From the NCBI RefSeq assembly GCF_017893965.1, contig NZ_CP054142.1:434001-498000 (forward strand): a DNA stretch of 64,000 bases, given 5' to 3'. Source of the DNA: Treponema parvum (GTDB lineage: Bacteria > Spirochaetota > Spirochaetia > Treponematales > Treponemataceae). Numbering within the stretch: position 1 is the stretch's first letter; each line of letters opens with the position of its first letter. The translations under genes were made by a program, and so were the position numbers. The notes beneath the pieces are model-generated. The model was not told the DNA's origin. It saw only the letters and a program-made list of their open reading frames with translations, and did no database searches. Shown one piece after another: positions 8,370 to 18,215 of the stretch.

Positions 8370-8398
8370 TTGTGTTTTCGGTAAATTTTGAGTATAAT
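8370..8398 (+). promoter_or_regulatory. Promoter of hpf
   Basis: TTGTGT (8370-8375), a 17-base spacer and a perfect TATAAT (8393-8398). It begins four bases after the rpoN stop codon, so hpf can be expressed apart from rpoN with a leader of about 65 bases. Confidence 0.6.
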
Positions 8399-8471
8399 TA
8401 AGACAGCGGCGTAAGCTGCAAAGAATTGCGGCCTAAACGGTCATGACATTTTCGAACAGGGGGAAGGTATT

Positions 8472-8762
8472 ATGAAAAAAGACATTTCAGCAGTCGGTTT
8501 CGAGTTGGAAAAAAAACAGCAGGAAATGATAGACAAAAAGATAAAGCGAATCGATTACGCCGACGACCTGATTGTTGATTTGATGCTCAGAATAAAACGC
8601 GATAAGTCTTATAGTTTTGATTGTACCGTCCACTTCAGGTGGGGCGCTCAAGCTCACGTAACCAGCGATGACTACGATTTTGCCGCAGGATTAAATAAAA
8701 TGATGGATATTCTGGACAATAAGGTAAAAAAAGAAAAAGATAAGGTTCAAGAAAAAAAATAG
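8472..8762 (+). CDS. hpf: Ribosome hibernation promoting factor (HPF/RaiA family, short form)
   Basis: This 96-residue protein has the S30AE fold pattern of HPF: two long amphipathic helices and beta strands, with DLMLRIKRDKSYSFDCTVHF and WGAQAHVTSDDYDFAAGLNKMMD. HPF binds the decoding region of idle 70S ribosomes and helps form inactive dimers. The lack of a C-terminal dimerisation domain makes it the short form. A strong GGGGGAAGG site precedes the ATG. The position just after rpoN is classic for hpf and supports the call. The C-terminus is Lys-rich and charged. Confidence 0.88.
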   Translation: MKKDISAVGFELEKKQQEMIDKKIKRIDYADDLIVDLMLRIKRDKSYSFDCTVHFRWGAQAHVTSDDYDFAAGLNKMMDILDNKVKKEKDKVQEKK

Positions 8763-8918
8763 ATTTTGTTTTGCCCCGGATTAAAACTCCTCTTCTCGAA
8801 TCGGTATGCCGCCGCATTTTTTTATTCGTGCGGTGTGCGTTTAGCGTAATTTGGTGCGGATCCGGTGCGGCATATTCCGGTTCTAAGTATTTAGCAGTAT
8901 TTTAGCAGTCGTTTGTGG

Positions 8919-8947
8919 TTGTAAAAAATATTGCAAGACTGTATAGT
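8919..8947 (+). promoter_or_regulatory. Promoter of hprK
   Basis: TTGTAA (8919-8924), a 17-base spacer and TATAGT (8942-8947). The ATG of hprK follows after exactly six bases, so transcription should start at or next to the start codon. Confidence 0.65.
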
Positions 8948-8953
8948 ATACAT

Positions 8954-9943
8954 ATGGCCGAAAAAAAATTCACAGTCCTGGATCTTTTGGAACTTGAGCT
9001 TAAAGGACACGACGCTTTGGACCTCAAATGTATTTCCGGCCGTAGAGGTCTCACTCGCGTTATCACGGTGCCGGACGTTAACCGTCCGGGGCTTGCTCTT
9101 TCCGGATTTTACGATTCGTTCGCTTATCAGCGGGTTCAGCTTTTCGGGCGCGGCGAAGTTGCGTATCTTCAAAAAATGCACGACGAAGGCAATTTCGACA
9201 CTCTAGTAAAGATGTTCGGCTACAATATGCCGTGCTGCGTGTTCACTCACAATCTTAATCCTACGGAAGAAATTTTTAAGATATCAGAAGAAAATAACTG
9301 TACAATTCTTCAGACGGATTTGGAATCCACGGATTTTTCTTCGCGCCTTTTACGCATATTTGCAAATATATTCGCTCCTAAGAAAACAATGTACGGCGTT
9401 CTCGTCGACGTCTACGGTATAGGGATTTTTCTTTCCGGGCATTCGGGGGTAGGCAAAAGCGAAACCGCATTGGAGCTGGTAGAACGCGGCCACCGCCTTG
9501 TTGCCGACGACATTGTTGAAATGCGCTGCGTAAACGGTAATATGATACTCGGACAGGGAGCGAACAATCAGATAAGCCACCACATGGAAGTAAGAGGACT
9601 CGGGATTATTAACGTCGCTCAAATGTTCGGCGTCGGCGCCATACGCAATCAAAAAGAAGTTCAGCTTGTAGTTCACCTTGAAGAATGGGATTCAAAAAAA
9701 GTTTACGACAGAATAGGAAGCGATCAAAAGACCGTCGATTTTTTCGGCGTAAAGGTTCCGTGTTTGGAAATTCCTGTTAAGCCGGGCCGAAATCTGCCGA
9801 TTATTTTGGAAGCGGCGGCGATGAATGAAAGACTTAAAAAGATGGGGTATTTTTCTGCCCGCGATTTCAATCAAAACGTACTTAAATGGATCGAAAGCGG
9901 AGAGGCTCAGTCCGTTTATTACAGCGGTGAAGACGCATATTAA
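8954..9943 (+). CDS. hprK: HPr kinase/phosphorylase
   Basis: HprK phosphorylates HPr on Ser46 and also reverses the reaction, linking carbon status to regulation. Starting at the ATG at 8954 gives 329 residues, close to the usual 310-330. The N-terminal domain (1-130) is followed by the P-loop GHSGVGKS (Lys168). Next come the kinase signature ELVERGHRLVADD and, near 205-225, SHHMEVRGLGIINV. No Shine-Dalgarno sequence precedes the ATG. HPr starts ten bases downstream of the stop, so substrate and kinase are co-transcribed. Confidence 0.95.
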   Translation: MAEKKFTVLDLLELELKGHDALDLKCISGRRGLTRVITVPDVNRPGLALSGFYDSFAYQRVQLFGRGEVAYLQKMHDEGNFDTLVKMFGYNMPCCVFTHNLNPTEEIFKISEENNCTILQTDLESTDFSSRLLRIFANIFAPKKTMYGVLVDVYGIGIFLSGHSGVGKSETALELVERGHRLVADDIVEMRCVNGNMILGQGANNQISHHMEVRGLGIINVAQMFGVGAIRNQKEVQLVVHLEEWDSKKVYDRIGSDQKTVDFFGVKVPCLEIPVKPGRNLPIILEAAAMNERLKKMGYFSARDFNQNVLKWIESGEAQSVYYSGEDAY

Positions 9944-9952
9944 AGGGGTTTT

Positions 9953-10219
9953 ATGATCGAAAAATTGTTGACGGTAAAAAATCGTGCCGGAATTCATGCG
10001 CGTCCGGCTGCGATCATTGCGCAGACGGCCAATAAGTTCGAATCGGAGATCACACTCATTCGCGATGATATTACGGTCAATGCAAAGTCGATCATGGGCG
10101 TGATAACTATGGCGGCCGGCTACAACACCGCCATAACTTTACAGGTTGAGGGCAGCGACGAAAAGGAAGCCGCCCGTGCAATAGAAAATTTGTTTGAAGC
10201 GAAATTCGAAGAAGAGTGA
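9953..10219 (+). CDS. ptsH: HPr-type phosphocarrier protein
   Basis: This 88-residue HPr has the active-site block GIHARPA with His15 and the regulatory block AKSIMGV with Ser46, the expected HprK target. HPr passes phosphate from enzyme I to EIIA proteins, while Ser46-phosphate serves in regulation. No enzyme I or EIIA gene is in the window, so here HPr may mainly be a regulator, as proposed for spirochaetes with incomplete PTS. GGGG before the ATG serves as ribosome site. The lexA ATG follows one base after the stop. Confidence 0.93.
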   Translation: MIEKLLTVKNRAGIHARPAAIIAQTANKFESEITLIRDDITVNAKSIMGVITMAAGYNTAITLQVEGSDEKEAARAIENLFEAKFEEE

Positions 10220-10220
10220 T

Positions 10221-10835
10221 ATGAAAGAAATTACGGACAGACAAAAAGAAGTGTTGGCTTTTATTTCGGAATTTACGGAAGAAAATTCTTTTCCGCCTAC
10301 GGTGCGTGAAATAGGCGAGCATTTTGAAATTTCATTGCGGGCGGTGCAGGATCACATAGCGGCTCTGCAGAAAAAAGGGTTTTTATCGCAAAGTCAAAAG
10401 CGATCACGCTCGATAAAAGTCCTTAAAAACGACCTAAAAGGAATTTCTTCGTCCTACGTAAGCAAGGTGCCTCTCTTAGGAACCGTCGCCGCAGGCAAGC
10501 CCCTTTTGTGCGAAGAAAATTTGGACGGTTACGTAACTCTTACCGAGCCCTTCGTTCGGCCGGATAAGACGTATTTTGCACTGCGGGTCAGAGGGGCTAG
10601 CATGATAAACGCAGGCATTCTTGAAGGCGATCTTGCGGTCGTGGAACAGGCGGCGACGGCGCTTGACGGACAGATCGTGGTTGCAGTCCTTGACGATGCG
10701 ATCACTCTTAAGCGCTATTACAAGGAGTCTTCCCGCGTAAGGCTTCAGCCGGAAAACCCCGCTTTTCAGGCAATATACAGCCAGAATGTAAGAATCGTCG
10801 GCGTTCTTTCAAATATAGTGCGCACTTATTGGTAA
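10221..10835 (+). CDS. lexA: LexA SOS repressor
   Basis: LexA represses DNA-damage genes and cleaves itself when RecA is activated. The 204-residue protein has an N-terminal winged helix (1-65: TDRQKEVLAFI, PPTVREIGEHFEIS, VQDHIAALQKKG) and an S24 peptidase domain. The cleavage site is Ala91-Gly92 (VAAGKP), and the catalytic pair is Ser127 (GASMINAG) and Lys164 (ITLKRYYK). The Ser-Lys spacing of 37 equals that of E. coli. The ATG at 10221, one base after the HPr stop, is preferred to an upstream in-frame ATG inside ptsH. Its place in the hprK-HPr-holA operon is unusual. No LexA box was recognised. Confidence 0.93.
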   Translation: MKEITDRQKEVLAFISEFTEENSFPPTVREIGEHFEISLRAVQDHIAALQKKGFLSQSQKRSRSIKVLKNDLKGISSSYVSKVPLLGTVAAGKPLLCEENLDGYVTLTEPFVRPDKTYFALRVRGASMINAGILEGDLAVVEQAATALDGQIVVAVLDDAITLKRYYKESSRVRLQPENPAFQAIYSQNVRIVGVLSNIVRTYW

Positions 10836-10836
10836 T

Positions 10837-11889
10837 ATGACGCCTTCCGTATATCTTTACACGGGCCCTGAATTCGGTGAAAGAAATGCGGCCGTCGATT
10901 CCGTAAAATCCGTGCTCAAAAAAAAATACGGCGTGCAAAATTCTGCAACTTTGTCGGAAAAAAACTCATCTCCTATAGACGAATATCTGTATTACGCTTC
11001 CGAAACCGATTTTTCCGAAGTTCTTACGACGCTCCAAAGTTCTTCTCTTTTTGTTCCCGCTACCTGCGTCGTCTTACGCGAAGCGGAGCTGTTAAAAGCC
11101 AAGAGAGACATAGACCTTTTATCGTCGTGGATCGCCTCGTCGTCCGGAGAAAATTCAGTTCTCATACTTGTGTCCGATGAAATTTCCATAGATGCCAAGA
11201 TTGAAAAGCTTATTCCTAAAGCAAACAGAAAAATATTTTGGGAAATGTTTGAAGATCAAAAACGCGAGTGGCTTGAAAAGTTTTTTCTTAAAGCGGGTTA
11301 TAAACTTGAATCCGAAGCGGCGGAAACAATCCTTGATTTGGTAGAAAACAACACCGAAGCGCTGAAAAACGAGTGTTCGCGTTTTTTTCTTTGTCTTCCG
11401 CCCGGACAGGAAGTTACCGTTTCAGACGTTGAAAATATCCTTGCTCATAACCGCGAAGAATCGGCTTTTACGCTTTTTGACGCCATGGCCGATTTTAAAA
11501 TGCGCCCGGAAGAACGATTTGAAAACGCGCTTTTGATTTTGCAGAAAATTCGCCTTTCAAAAAATTTTTCAAGTGTGATGTTTATCGGAGGACTCGTTTC
11601 CTGTTTCCGCCGTCTTTCGCTTTGGCATTCGCTGCATTCAAACGGCGCCTTTCCCGACGACTTTACCTTAAAAACAAAAGGCTTTACAAGCAAAAAAGCC
11701 CGTACGCAATACGCTTGCGCCTCTAAGGTTTGGACTTCGGGGCAGACTACGGCGATCATCGCTTTACTGGCCTCTTCGGACGTGTCTATCCGCGCTTCCG
11801 GCGCCCAATTCGAAGAAACCGAACTTCAAATGATGTTGTACGCGATTATCATGAAGGGAGGAGCCTTTTGTTCCGTTTATGAATTTTGA
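10837..11889 (+). CDS. holA: DNA polymerase III subunit delta
   Basis: HolA opens the beta clamp as part of the clamp loader. The 350-residue length is typical. Seen features are the N-terminal VYLYTGPEFGERNAAVDSV, an AAA-like domain lacking a proper Walker A, the segment WLEKFFLKAGYKLESEAAETILDLVENNTEALKNE-type helical lid, and a C-terminal helical collar (ALLILQKIRLSKNFSSVMFIGGLVSCFRRL in outline). The ATG lies one base after the lexA stop, so translation is probably coupled. Family assignment rests on overall pattern, as HolA is poorly conserved. Confidence 0.85.
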   Translation: MTPSVYLYTGPEFGERNAAVDSVKSVLKKKYGVQNSATLSEKNSSPIDEYLYYASETDFSEVLTTLQSSSLFVPATCVVLREAELLKAKRDIDLLSSWIASSSGENSVLILVSDEISIDAKIEKLIPKANRKIFWEMFEDQKREWLEKFFLKAGYKLESEAAETILDLVENNTEALKNECSRFFLCLPPGQEVTVSDVENILAHNREESAFTLFDAMADFKMRPEERFENALLILQKIRLSKNFSSVMFIGGLVSCFRRLSLWHSLHSNGAFPDDFTLKTKGFTSKKARTQYACASKVWTSGQTTAIIALLASSDVSIRASGAQFEETELQMMLYAIIMKGGAFCSVYEF

Positions 11890-11911
11890 AAATCTTTATT
11901 CGCCGGTTTTT

Positions 11912-12136
11912 CTATAAAGTCAAAGAATTCAAAAGCTCTTTCAGTGAAAGGAGCTCTTCTTTTGTTAAAGTTATGCCTTTGCCCATCTTTTGATGATCCG
12001 GAGACCAGCTTCTTATGTCATACTTGGGCGGGCGGTCTCCCCATGAAACAAAATTTAATTCCATTTTCCATCCGCCTCTTCCTTCCGAAATTTCTCCCAA
12101 ACTTTCCGTGATCTTAAATGAAAAATCATCAGCCAT
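11912..12136 (-). CDS. PC4/YdbC-like ssDNA-binding protein
   Basis: The start at 12136 is chosen because GGAGGA lies four bases upstream; an earlier in-frame ATG overlaps that site. The 74-residue protein reads as a single PC4-type (transcriptional coactivator p15, YdbC) domain: WKMELNFVSWGDRPPKYDIRSWSPDHQKMGKGITLTKEEL. Bacterial YdbC proteins are dimers that bind single-stranded DNA; the cellular role is not established. The gene stands alone and converges with holA. Confidence 0.85.
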   Translation of the reverse strand: MADDFSFKITESLGEISEGRGGWKMELNFVSWGDRPPKYDIRSWSPDHQKMGKGITLTKEELLSLKELLNSLTL

Positions 12137-12304
12137 AAAGTCCTCCATTATCCTTATTTTAATATATATTTTAAATTTAGTACTTGTTTTTGTATAAAAA
12201 CAGGGGTTAAAGATTGCTGTTTTTTCGATTGTATAGTATTCTTAGAGCAATTACAGGTGTTATGTGATGGTTTTACCTGTGGTTTATTGATTTGGAGGTA
12301 AACG

Positions 12305-13354
12305 GTGAAAAAATATTTTATTCTGTTTGTTTCTGTTTTGGCGTTGATCTTTGCATCCTGTAAGTCTGCTCCTAAGGAAAAGGTCGAAGATAGTACTGCA
12401 GAAACAACGCCGCAGGCTCAGGAACAGCCTCAGGTTTCCGAAAGCAAAGAGACTGCTCCGGCGAAGGATCTTACTGCTGAAAATAAACGCAAGTTTGAAA
12501 AGCTTTTAAAAGCCAGACAGGCGGCGATAGACGCCGGCGCGCCTAAAATTTTGACTAAGAATTTTGATGAGACGGAAGCCGCTTATAACGGCAGAAAAGA
12601 TTATATTTCCAAGAATCTTTCAGACGCGTCCGTTTCTGCAGAGATCGACGAATTGACCGCTCGATATGAAATTCTTGCGAATGTTTCCGAAGCTTATGCA
12701 AAAAAGACCCGCATAGACGAACTTGATCTTTCTCAGTATGACAAACCTAACTATGCGGCGGGAGAGGCTGCATACAAGAAATTCCTTGAACAGTATGACG
12801 GCGGCAAGGGTTATAAAGATCTTCTTGCAACCGCAAAAGCCGGAAATGCAGCGTATTCGAAGGTTTTGACTTCAGGGCTGAAACAGATAGCCGCAAAAGC
12901 CAGAACTTCCGCCCTTGATGCCAAAAAAAAGGCTGACAGCGTATATGCCGGCGTTGCCGAAAAAACGATATACAAGTCTTGTGCCGATAAGATAGTTAAA
13001 GCCGATTCCAAACTTGTAACGGGAGATCCCGAAGCGGCATATAACGGTTATAACGACGCCAGAAATTCTTTTATGGCGTTGTATGAATCCGTTTCTAAAA
13101 AACGTGCGGCGGCGCAGGCTCAAATTGATAAGGCAAGACAGGCGATTGAAAACGCCAGACAGTATGCGGCTGAAGCCGATGCTTCGGCTCCTCTTGAAGG
13201 CAAAGTAGAAGGAATTGAAGACGAAGGAACTACGTTGCTTGAGGCGGATACGTATAAAAATCCTGATGAAGCTGCGATTAATTTGGACGTGACGGAAACA
13301 GGCAAGGCTGCCGCTGCGATCGAATCGGCTGCGACCCAGGGAGGTGCTCAATGA
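12305..13354 (+). CDS. Hypothetical lipoprotein rich in Ala/Lys, 349 aa
   Basis: Translation starts at GTG 12305 behind TTGGAGGT. Residues 1-18 are a signal peptide with lipobox LIFASC (Cys19). A Glu/Gln/Pro-rich linker to about residue 55 leads to a long helical region rich in Ala, Lys and Tyr (KTRIDELD, AAGEAAYKKFLEQYDGGKGYKDLL, AYNGYNDARNSFMALYES), suggesting helical hairpin or TPR-like repeats. I do not recognise a named family. Its last four bases overlap the next gene (ATGA), so the two products are probably made together and may act as a pair at the inner or outer membrane. Confidence 0.8.
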   Translation: MKKYFILFVSVLALIFASCKSAPKEKVEDSTAETTPQAQEQPQVSESKETAPAKDLTAENKRKFEKLLKARQAAIDAGAPKILTKNFDETEAAYNGRKDYISKNLSDASVSAEIDELTARYEILANVSEAYAKKTRIDELDLSQYDKPNYAAGEAAYKKFLEQYDGGKGYKDLLATAKAGNAAYSKVLTSGLKQIAAKARTSALDAKKKADSVYAGVAEKTIYKSCADKIVKADSKLVTGDPEAAYNGYNDARNSFMALYESVSKKRAAAQAQIDKARQAIENARQYAAEADASAPLEGKVEGIEDEGTTLLEADTYKNPDEAAINLDVTETGKAAAAIESAATQGGAQ

Positions 13355-14046
13355 AAAAGATAGTTTTAATTTTTGCGATAGCCCTTGCAAGCGCGGCCGT
13401 GTTTGCCGTAAGTTACACAAACAATACTTATCAAAAGCTTGCCGACGAATACAACCGCAAAGCCCGCGCAGCTCTTAACGCCGGCGAATACGATCTTTCC
13501 GTTCAGTACGCCCAGAAGGCGGAAGAAAATGCGGCTCTTTCCAGAGCATACATAGACATGATGATCGCCCGTTCCGACGCCGACAAGCAGATGTCTCTCG
13601 CTCAAAAAAAGATCGACTGGGCAAAAAAAGCCTATGTAGATCGAAACTTCCCCATGGCCTATTCTTCGGCGGAAACCGCAATGGAAAACGCCAGGCGTTC
13701 TTATGCGGCGGAAGATTATAAATTCGCTGCAGGATATGCGAAGCAAGTTCTTGACGTTCTTGCGGATGTTTATGAAATTACGCCTCTTCCACAATTTTAC
13801 GTTGTCCGTCCCTGGGAACAGACAAGAGATTGCTATTGGAATATTTCAGGCCGCCCATATGTTTATAATGATCCCAGGCTGTGGGAAAACTTATATCAGA
13901 AAAACAAGAAGGCGATGCCTAAACCGGACGATCCTAATTTGATCCTGCCCGGAATGAAAATGGAAATTCCGAGTCTAACAGGGGAATTCCGTGAGGGCGT
14001 TTACAGTCCTTCAAAAAGTTACGATGCTTACGGAGTAAAACGCTAG
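13351..14046 (+). CDS. Exported protein with helical repeats and a LysM-like C-terminus
   Basis: The 231-residue product has a signal peptide (1-19, ending AVFA) with no lipobox Cys. Residues 25-145 form an amphipathic helical region similar in style to the upstream lipoprotein (EYDLSVQYAQKAEENAALSRAY, FPMAYSSAETAMENARRSYAAEDY). Residues 148-205 resemble a LysM domain: FYVVRPWEQTRDCYWNIS, a PRLWENLYQKNK segment and NLILPGMKMEIP. LysM domains bind peptidoglycan, so a periplasmic wall-binding role is likely. A terminator at 14063-14092 ends the pair. Confidence 0.75.
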   Translation: MKKIVLIFAIALASAAVFAVSYTNNTYQKLADEYNRKARAALNAGEYDLSVQYAQKAEENAALSRAYIDMMIARSDADKQMSLAQKKIDWAKKAYVDRNFPMAYSSAETAMENARRSYAAEDYKFAAGYAKQVLDVLADVYEITPLPQFYVVRPWEQTRDCYWNISGRPYVYNDPRLWENLYQKNKKAMPKPDDPNLILPGMKMEIPSLTGEFREGVYSPSKSYDAYGVKR

Positions 14047-14062
14047 CCTTTAACGGTTTGTA

Positions 14063-14092
14063 AAAGCCCGCCTTTTTAGGCGGGCTTTTTTT
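14063..14092 (+). terminator. Bidirectional terminator
   Basis: AAGCCCGCC and GGCGGGCTT form a 9-bp stem with loop TTTTTA followed by a T-run. It lies between the LysM-like gene and the convergent NUDIX gene and can serve both. Confidence 0.88.
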
Positions 14093-14095
14093 AGA

Positions 14096-14653
14096 TTATA
14101 GCGAATTTTCGTAGCGCATAAAGAATGCCATAGCCGTTGACATGAGTGCGTGTTGGTATTCCTTTGTTCCAAGATTTTTCAGCGCTTCTTTTTTTGAAAC
14201 CTTCATGAGATTTATGTATTCGTCGCTGTCCAAGGATTGTTCGCCCGAATTTTCAAGGTCATAGGCGGCAAATATATGCACGTGGTTTGACATTAAAGCC
14301 GGATTTGGGTTTACCGATCCTAAAAATACCATCTTGTTTGCGGTATATCCGGTTTCTTCCTTTAATTCTCTTTTGGCGGCTTGTTCGGGAGTTTCGTTTT
14401 TTTCGCTGACGCCGCCGGGGAATTCCACGCTCATGCTTTTTTCTCCGTGCCTCCACTGCCTGACCATGAGCAACCGGTCGCCGAGCACAGGCACTGTGAT
14501 CACCCAATCGGGCGCATTCATTACTATATAATGGCGTATTTCCCCGTCGGGCGATACGCTGTCGGTCTGAGTTATATCCATGACGGGCGTTTTTAAAAGC
14601 AGTTTTTGAGATGCTTCACGCCATGCAAGTTTGTCGTCGTCGTTCTTATCCAT
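14096..14653 (-). CDS. NUDIX hydrolase (ADP-ribose pyrophosphatase type)
   Basis: The ATG at 14653 follows AAGGTGG; an upstream extension from 14710 is not supported. The 185-residue protein has a complete Nudix box, GX5EX7REUXEEXG, read as GVSEKNE then RELKEETGY, followed by the segment VFLGSVNPNPALMSNHVHIF that is typical of ADP-ribose pyrophosphatase and related sugar-nucleotide hydrolases. It likely removes damaged or toxic nucleoside diphosphate derivatives. The exact substrate is not readable from sequence. Confidence 0.88.
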   Translation of the reverse strand: MDKNDDDKLAWREASQKLLLKTPVMDITQTDSVSPDGEIRHYIVMNAPDWVITVPVLGDRLLMVRQWRHGEKSMSVEFPGGVSEKNETPEQAAKRELKEETGYTANKMVFLGSVNPNPALMSNHVHIFAAYDLENSGEQSLDSDEYINLMKVSKKEALKNLGTKEYQHALMSTAMAFFMRYENSL

Positions 14654-14741
14654 AAAAATTCCACCTTTGACATTGCTTCGGATTAAGTTTATTATATAAC
14701 AAATCAGCATAATAAAACATCAAACCTGCCGGGAGGATTTT

Positions 14742-15563
14742 ATGGCTGTTATTGCGATATCGCGTCAAATCGCCGCCCTTGGCGATGAAATTGCCGAGGC
14801 TACTGCAAAAAAACTGCATTATGCGTTTATCGATCGCAAAGAAATAGAGCGCAGAATAATTTCCCTCGGTTTTTCTGCAGAAACTCTGAAAAAATACGAT
14901 GAAAAGAAGCCGGGCTTTTTTGCATCCCTTGCAAAAGAGCGGGACGAGTATTTGGATTATCTGCAGATAGCGATTTTAGAGGCCGCCGCCGAGGGCGACT
15001 GCATTTTGATAGGGCGGGGTGCTTTTATCATCCTTGAGCAGCTTTCCAACATGCTCGCTTTGAGAGTTGTGGCAAAGGATTCTGTTCGTTTGTCGCGTTT
15101 GCAAAAGGAATTCGGAATAGATGAAAAACAGGCTCGTCAGCGGATAAATGAAAGCGACGCCAACAGGCTCGGTTTTCATAAAAGTTTTTTTAACCTTGAA
15201 AACGAAGATCCTTCCCATTTTCATCTTATACTGAATACGGGACTTCTTGACATCGATACGGCTTCCGGCATCATTGCGGATCTGGTAAAATCGTCCGTGA
15301 CTCCTGAAAAAGAAGAGGCAGGCAAAAAGAGGATAGAAGAACTCATCTGCGCTCAAAGGCTTGTCAACTCCCTTGTGTTCGAATACAAAATGAATATCAG
15401 TTTTTTGCATGCCGCGATTGAAGGCAAGGCCATAGTTTTGCAGGGTGTTGCGGATTCCAGCGCAATTGTGGAAAAAGCTCTGGCCGTTTCTCATAAAATT
15501 TTGCCGGATTATTCCATAACTTCGGCGATCAGCATTGTTCAGGATTTTAAGGCGCATCCGTAA
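14742..15563 (+). CDS. Cytidylate kinase-like family protein with an altered P-loop
   Basis: GGGAGG precedes the ATG; 273 residues. The N-terminal 200 residues follow the cytidylate kinase-like family: AISRQIA at the start, then RDEYLDYLQIAILEAA, CILIGRGAFIIL, and RLSRLQKEFGIDEKQARQRINESDANR, which resembles the lid and NMP-binding part. The usual glycine-rich GSGG nucleotide loop is replaced by AALG at about residues 11-14, so kinase activity is doubtful. The last 70 residues form an extra alpha/beta domain (FEYKMNISFLHAAIEGKAIVLQGVAD) that may be regulatory. Its neighbours do not point to a pathway. Confidence 0.75.
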   Translation: MAVIAISRQIAALGDEIAEATAKKLHYAFIDRKEIERRIISLGFSAETLKKYDEKKPGFFASLAKERDEYLDYLQIAILEAAAEGDCILIGRGAFIILEQLSNMLALRVVAKDSVRLSRLQKEFGIDEKQARQRINESDANRLGFHKSFFNLENEDPSHFHLILNTGLLDIDTASGIIADLVKSSVTPEKEEAGKKRIEELICAQRLVNSLVFEYKMNISFLHAAIEGKAIVLQGVADSSAIVEKALAVSHKILPDYSITSAISIVQDFKAHP

Positions 15564-15653
15564 TCTTTTACGGATTTTATAGCAAATTTTTTATAGGCAG
15601 ATACCGGCAAAATACCGCTTGCTTTATCTTTGCCGGTCTGATACTTTTTTACC

Positions 15654-16265
15654 ATGAACTTATCCGATAAATTTACATTGTGTCGCGTTATAGGCGCTCC
15701 GGTTTTCTTTTTGCTGTATTTTATTCCGGTTTGGACGGGATATTTTTCTTACGCGTCCGTCTTTGTCATTATTCCCCTGATTGCCTTTTTGGAGTTTACG
15801 GATTTTCTTGACGGTTTTTTTGCCAGAAAAAACAATCAGGTCAGCGATTTCGGAAAACTTTTTGATCCCTTTGCCGATGTTATTCTTCATTTAACCACGT
15901 TTTCATGTTTTATGCTCAGAGGAATTTCCGGCGTTGCATATCTTCCTTCAATTATATTTGTTTTTATAATGTATCGCGAATTTTCCATGAATTTTATCCG
16001 TATGATTGCGGCAAAAAAAGGAATTGCAATTGCGGCAAGAAAGGGCGGCAAGCTTAAAACCGTTTTATATGTGGTTTCAGGTTTCTTCGCCCTTGCAGTA
16101 GAATGTTGCGCGCGGCTGGGATTAGACATTGAAAATTCTCTTATGCTTTTAAAAAGTATAAGCGGGGGACTGTTTGTGCTGTGCCTTGTCGCAAGCTATG
16201 TTTCTTTTGCGGATTATCTTATACATTTCCGTAAAGTGTTTAAAAAAAGCGACAATAAGGCTTGA
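15654..16265 (+). CDS. CDP-alcohol phosphatidyltransferase (PgsA-like)
   Basis: The 203-residue membrane protein carries the complete family motif DGX2ARX8GX3DX3D (read across DGFFAR, then G, D and D of FGKLFDPFAD). Hydrophobic segments surround it, near residues 15-50, 85-110, 140-160 and 175-195. The family transfers a phosphatidyl group from CDP-diacylglycerol to an alcohol; glycerol-3-phosphate (PgsA) is the most likely acceptor, but inositol or choline-type acceptors cannot be excluded. Its TGA stop lies inside the -35 hexamer of the rRNA promoter. The ATG follows a GATACT box by eight bases and lacks a ribosome site. Confidence 0.88.
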   Translation: MNLSDKFTLCRVIGAPVFFLLYFIPVWTGYFSYASVFVIIPLIAFLEFTDFLDGFFARKNNQVSDFGKLFDPFADVILHLTTFSCFMLRGISGVAYLPSIIFVFIMYREFSMNFIRMIAAKKGIAIAARKGGKLKTVLYVVSGFFALAVECCARLGLDIENSLMLLKSISGGLFVLCLVASYVSFADYLIHFRKVFKKSDNKA

Positions 16266-16291
16266 CACAAAAAGAGGAAAAGGTATATATT
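16262..16291 (+). promoter_or_regulatory. rRNA operon promoter
   Basis: Consensus TTGACA (16262-16267), an 18-base spacer and TATATT (16286-16291). The pgsA-like stop codon TGA (16263-16265) is part of the -35. The leader of about 250 bases to the 16S start is purine-rich and contains short hairpins (for example AAGCC/GGCTT just before 16S) that probably belong to the processing stems. Confidence 0.75.
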
Positions 16292-16540
16292 AACAATCAC
16301 CCGCAATAATAAAAGCGGGGGACAGCCTGCGAAGGCTAAGATCTTTGAAAGACAAGAGGGAAGGGAAGAAAAGACGGAAGGCAATGATAAAGCATTGTCG
16401 GCCAGGAAAAGGTGAAGAGAGCCAAAGGAGCCTGAGAGATCAGGTAAATGAAATGAAGGAAGGGCAAATCCCTTGAAAGAGAGGGAGAGGACCGGACATA
16501 AATGGTTTAAGGAATCACAAGCCGAAAGGCTTATGAAATA

Positions 16541-18086
<1,546 letters not shown>

Positions 18087-18215
18087 TAAGAGAAAGGTAA
18101 GTCCTGTAAGGTAGGACGAGTGTCGGTGTACGGCACAAGCTTCGTAAGACGGAGTTAAGGTTATTTTCATCTTTTTTCTTCCTTTCCCCTTTTGTTTTTA
18201 TTTGATTTTATTTCT

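Noticed and set aside
8763-8918. Sigma-54 (-24/-12) promoter near rpoN
   Set aside because: No TGGC/TTGC pair with correct spacing was found here or elsewhere by eye.
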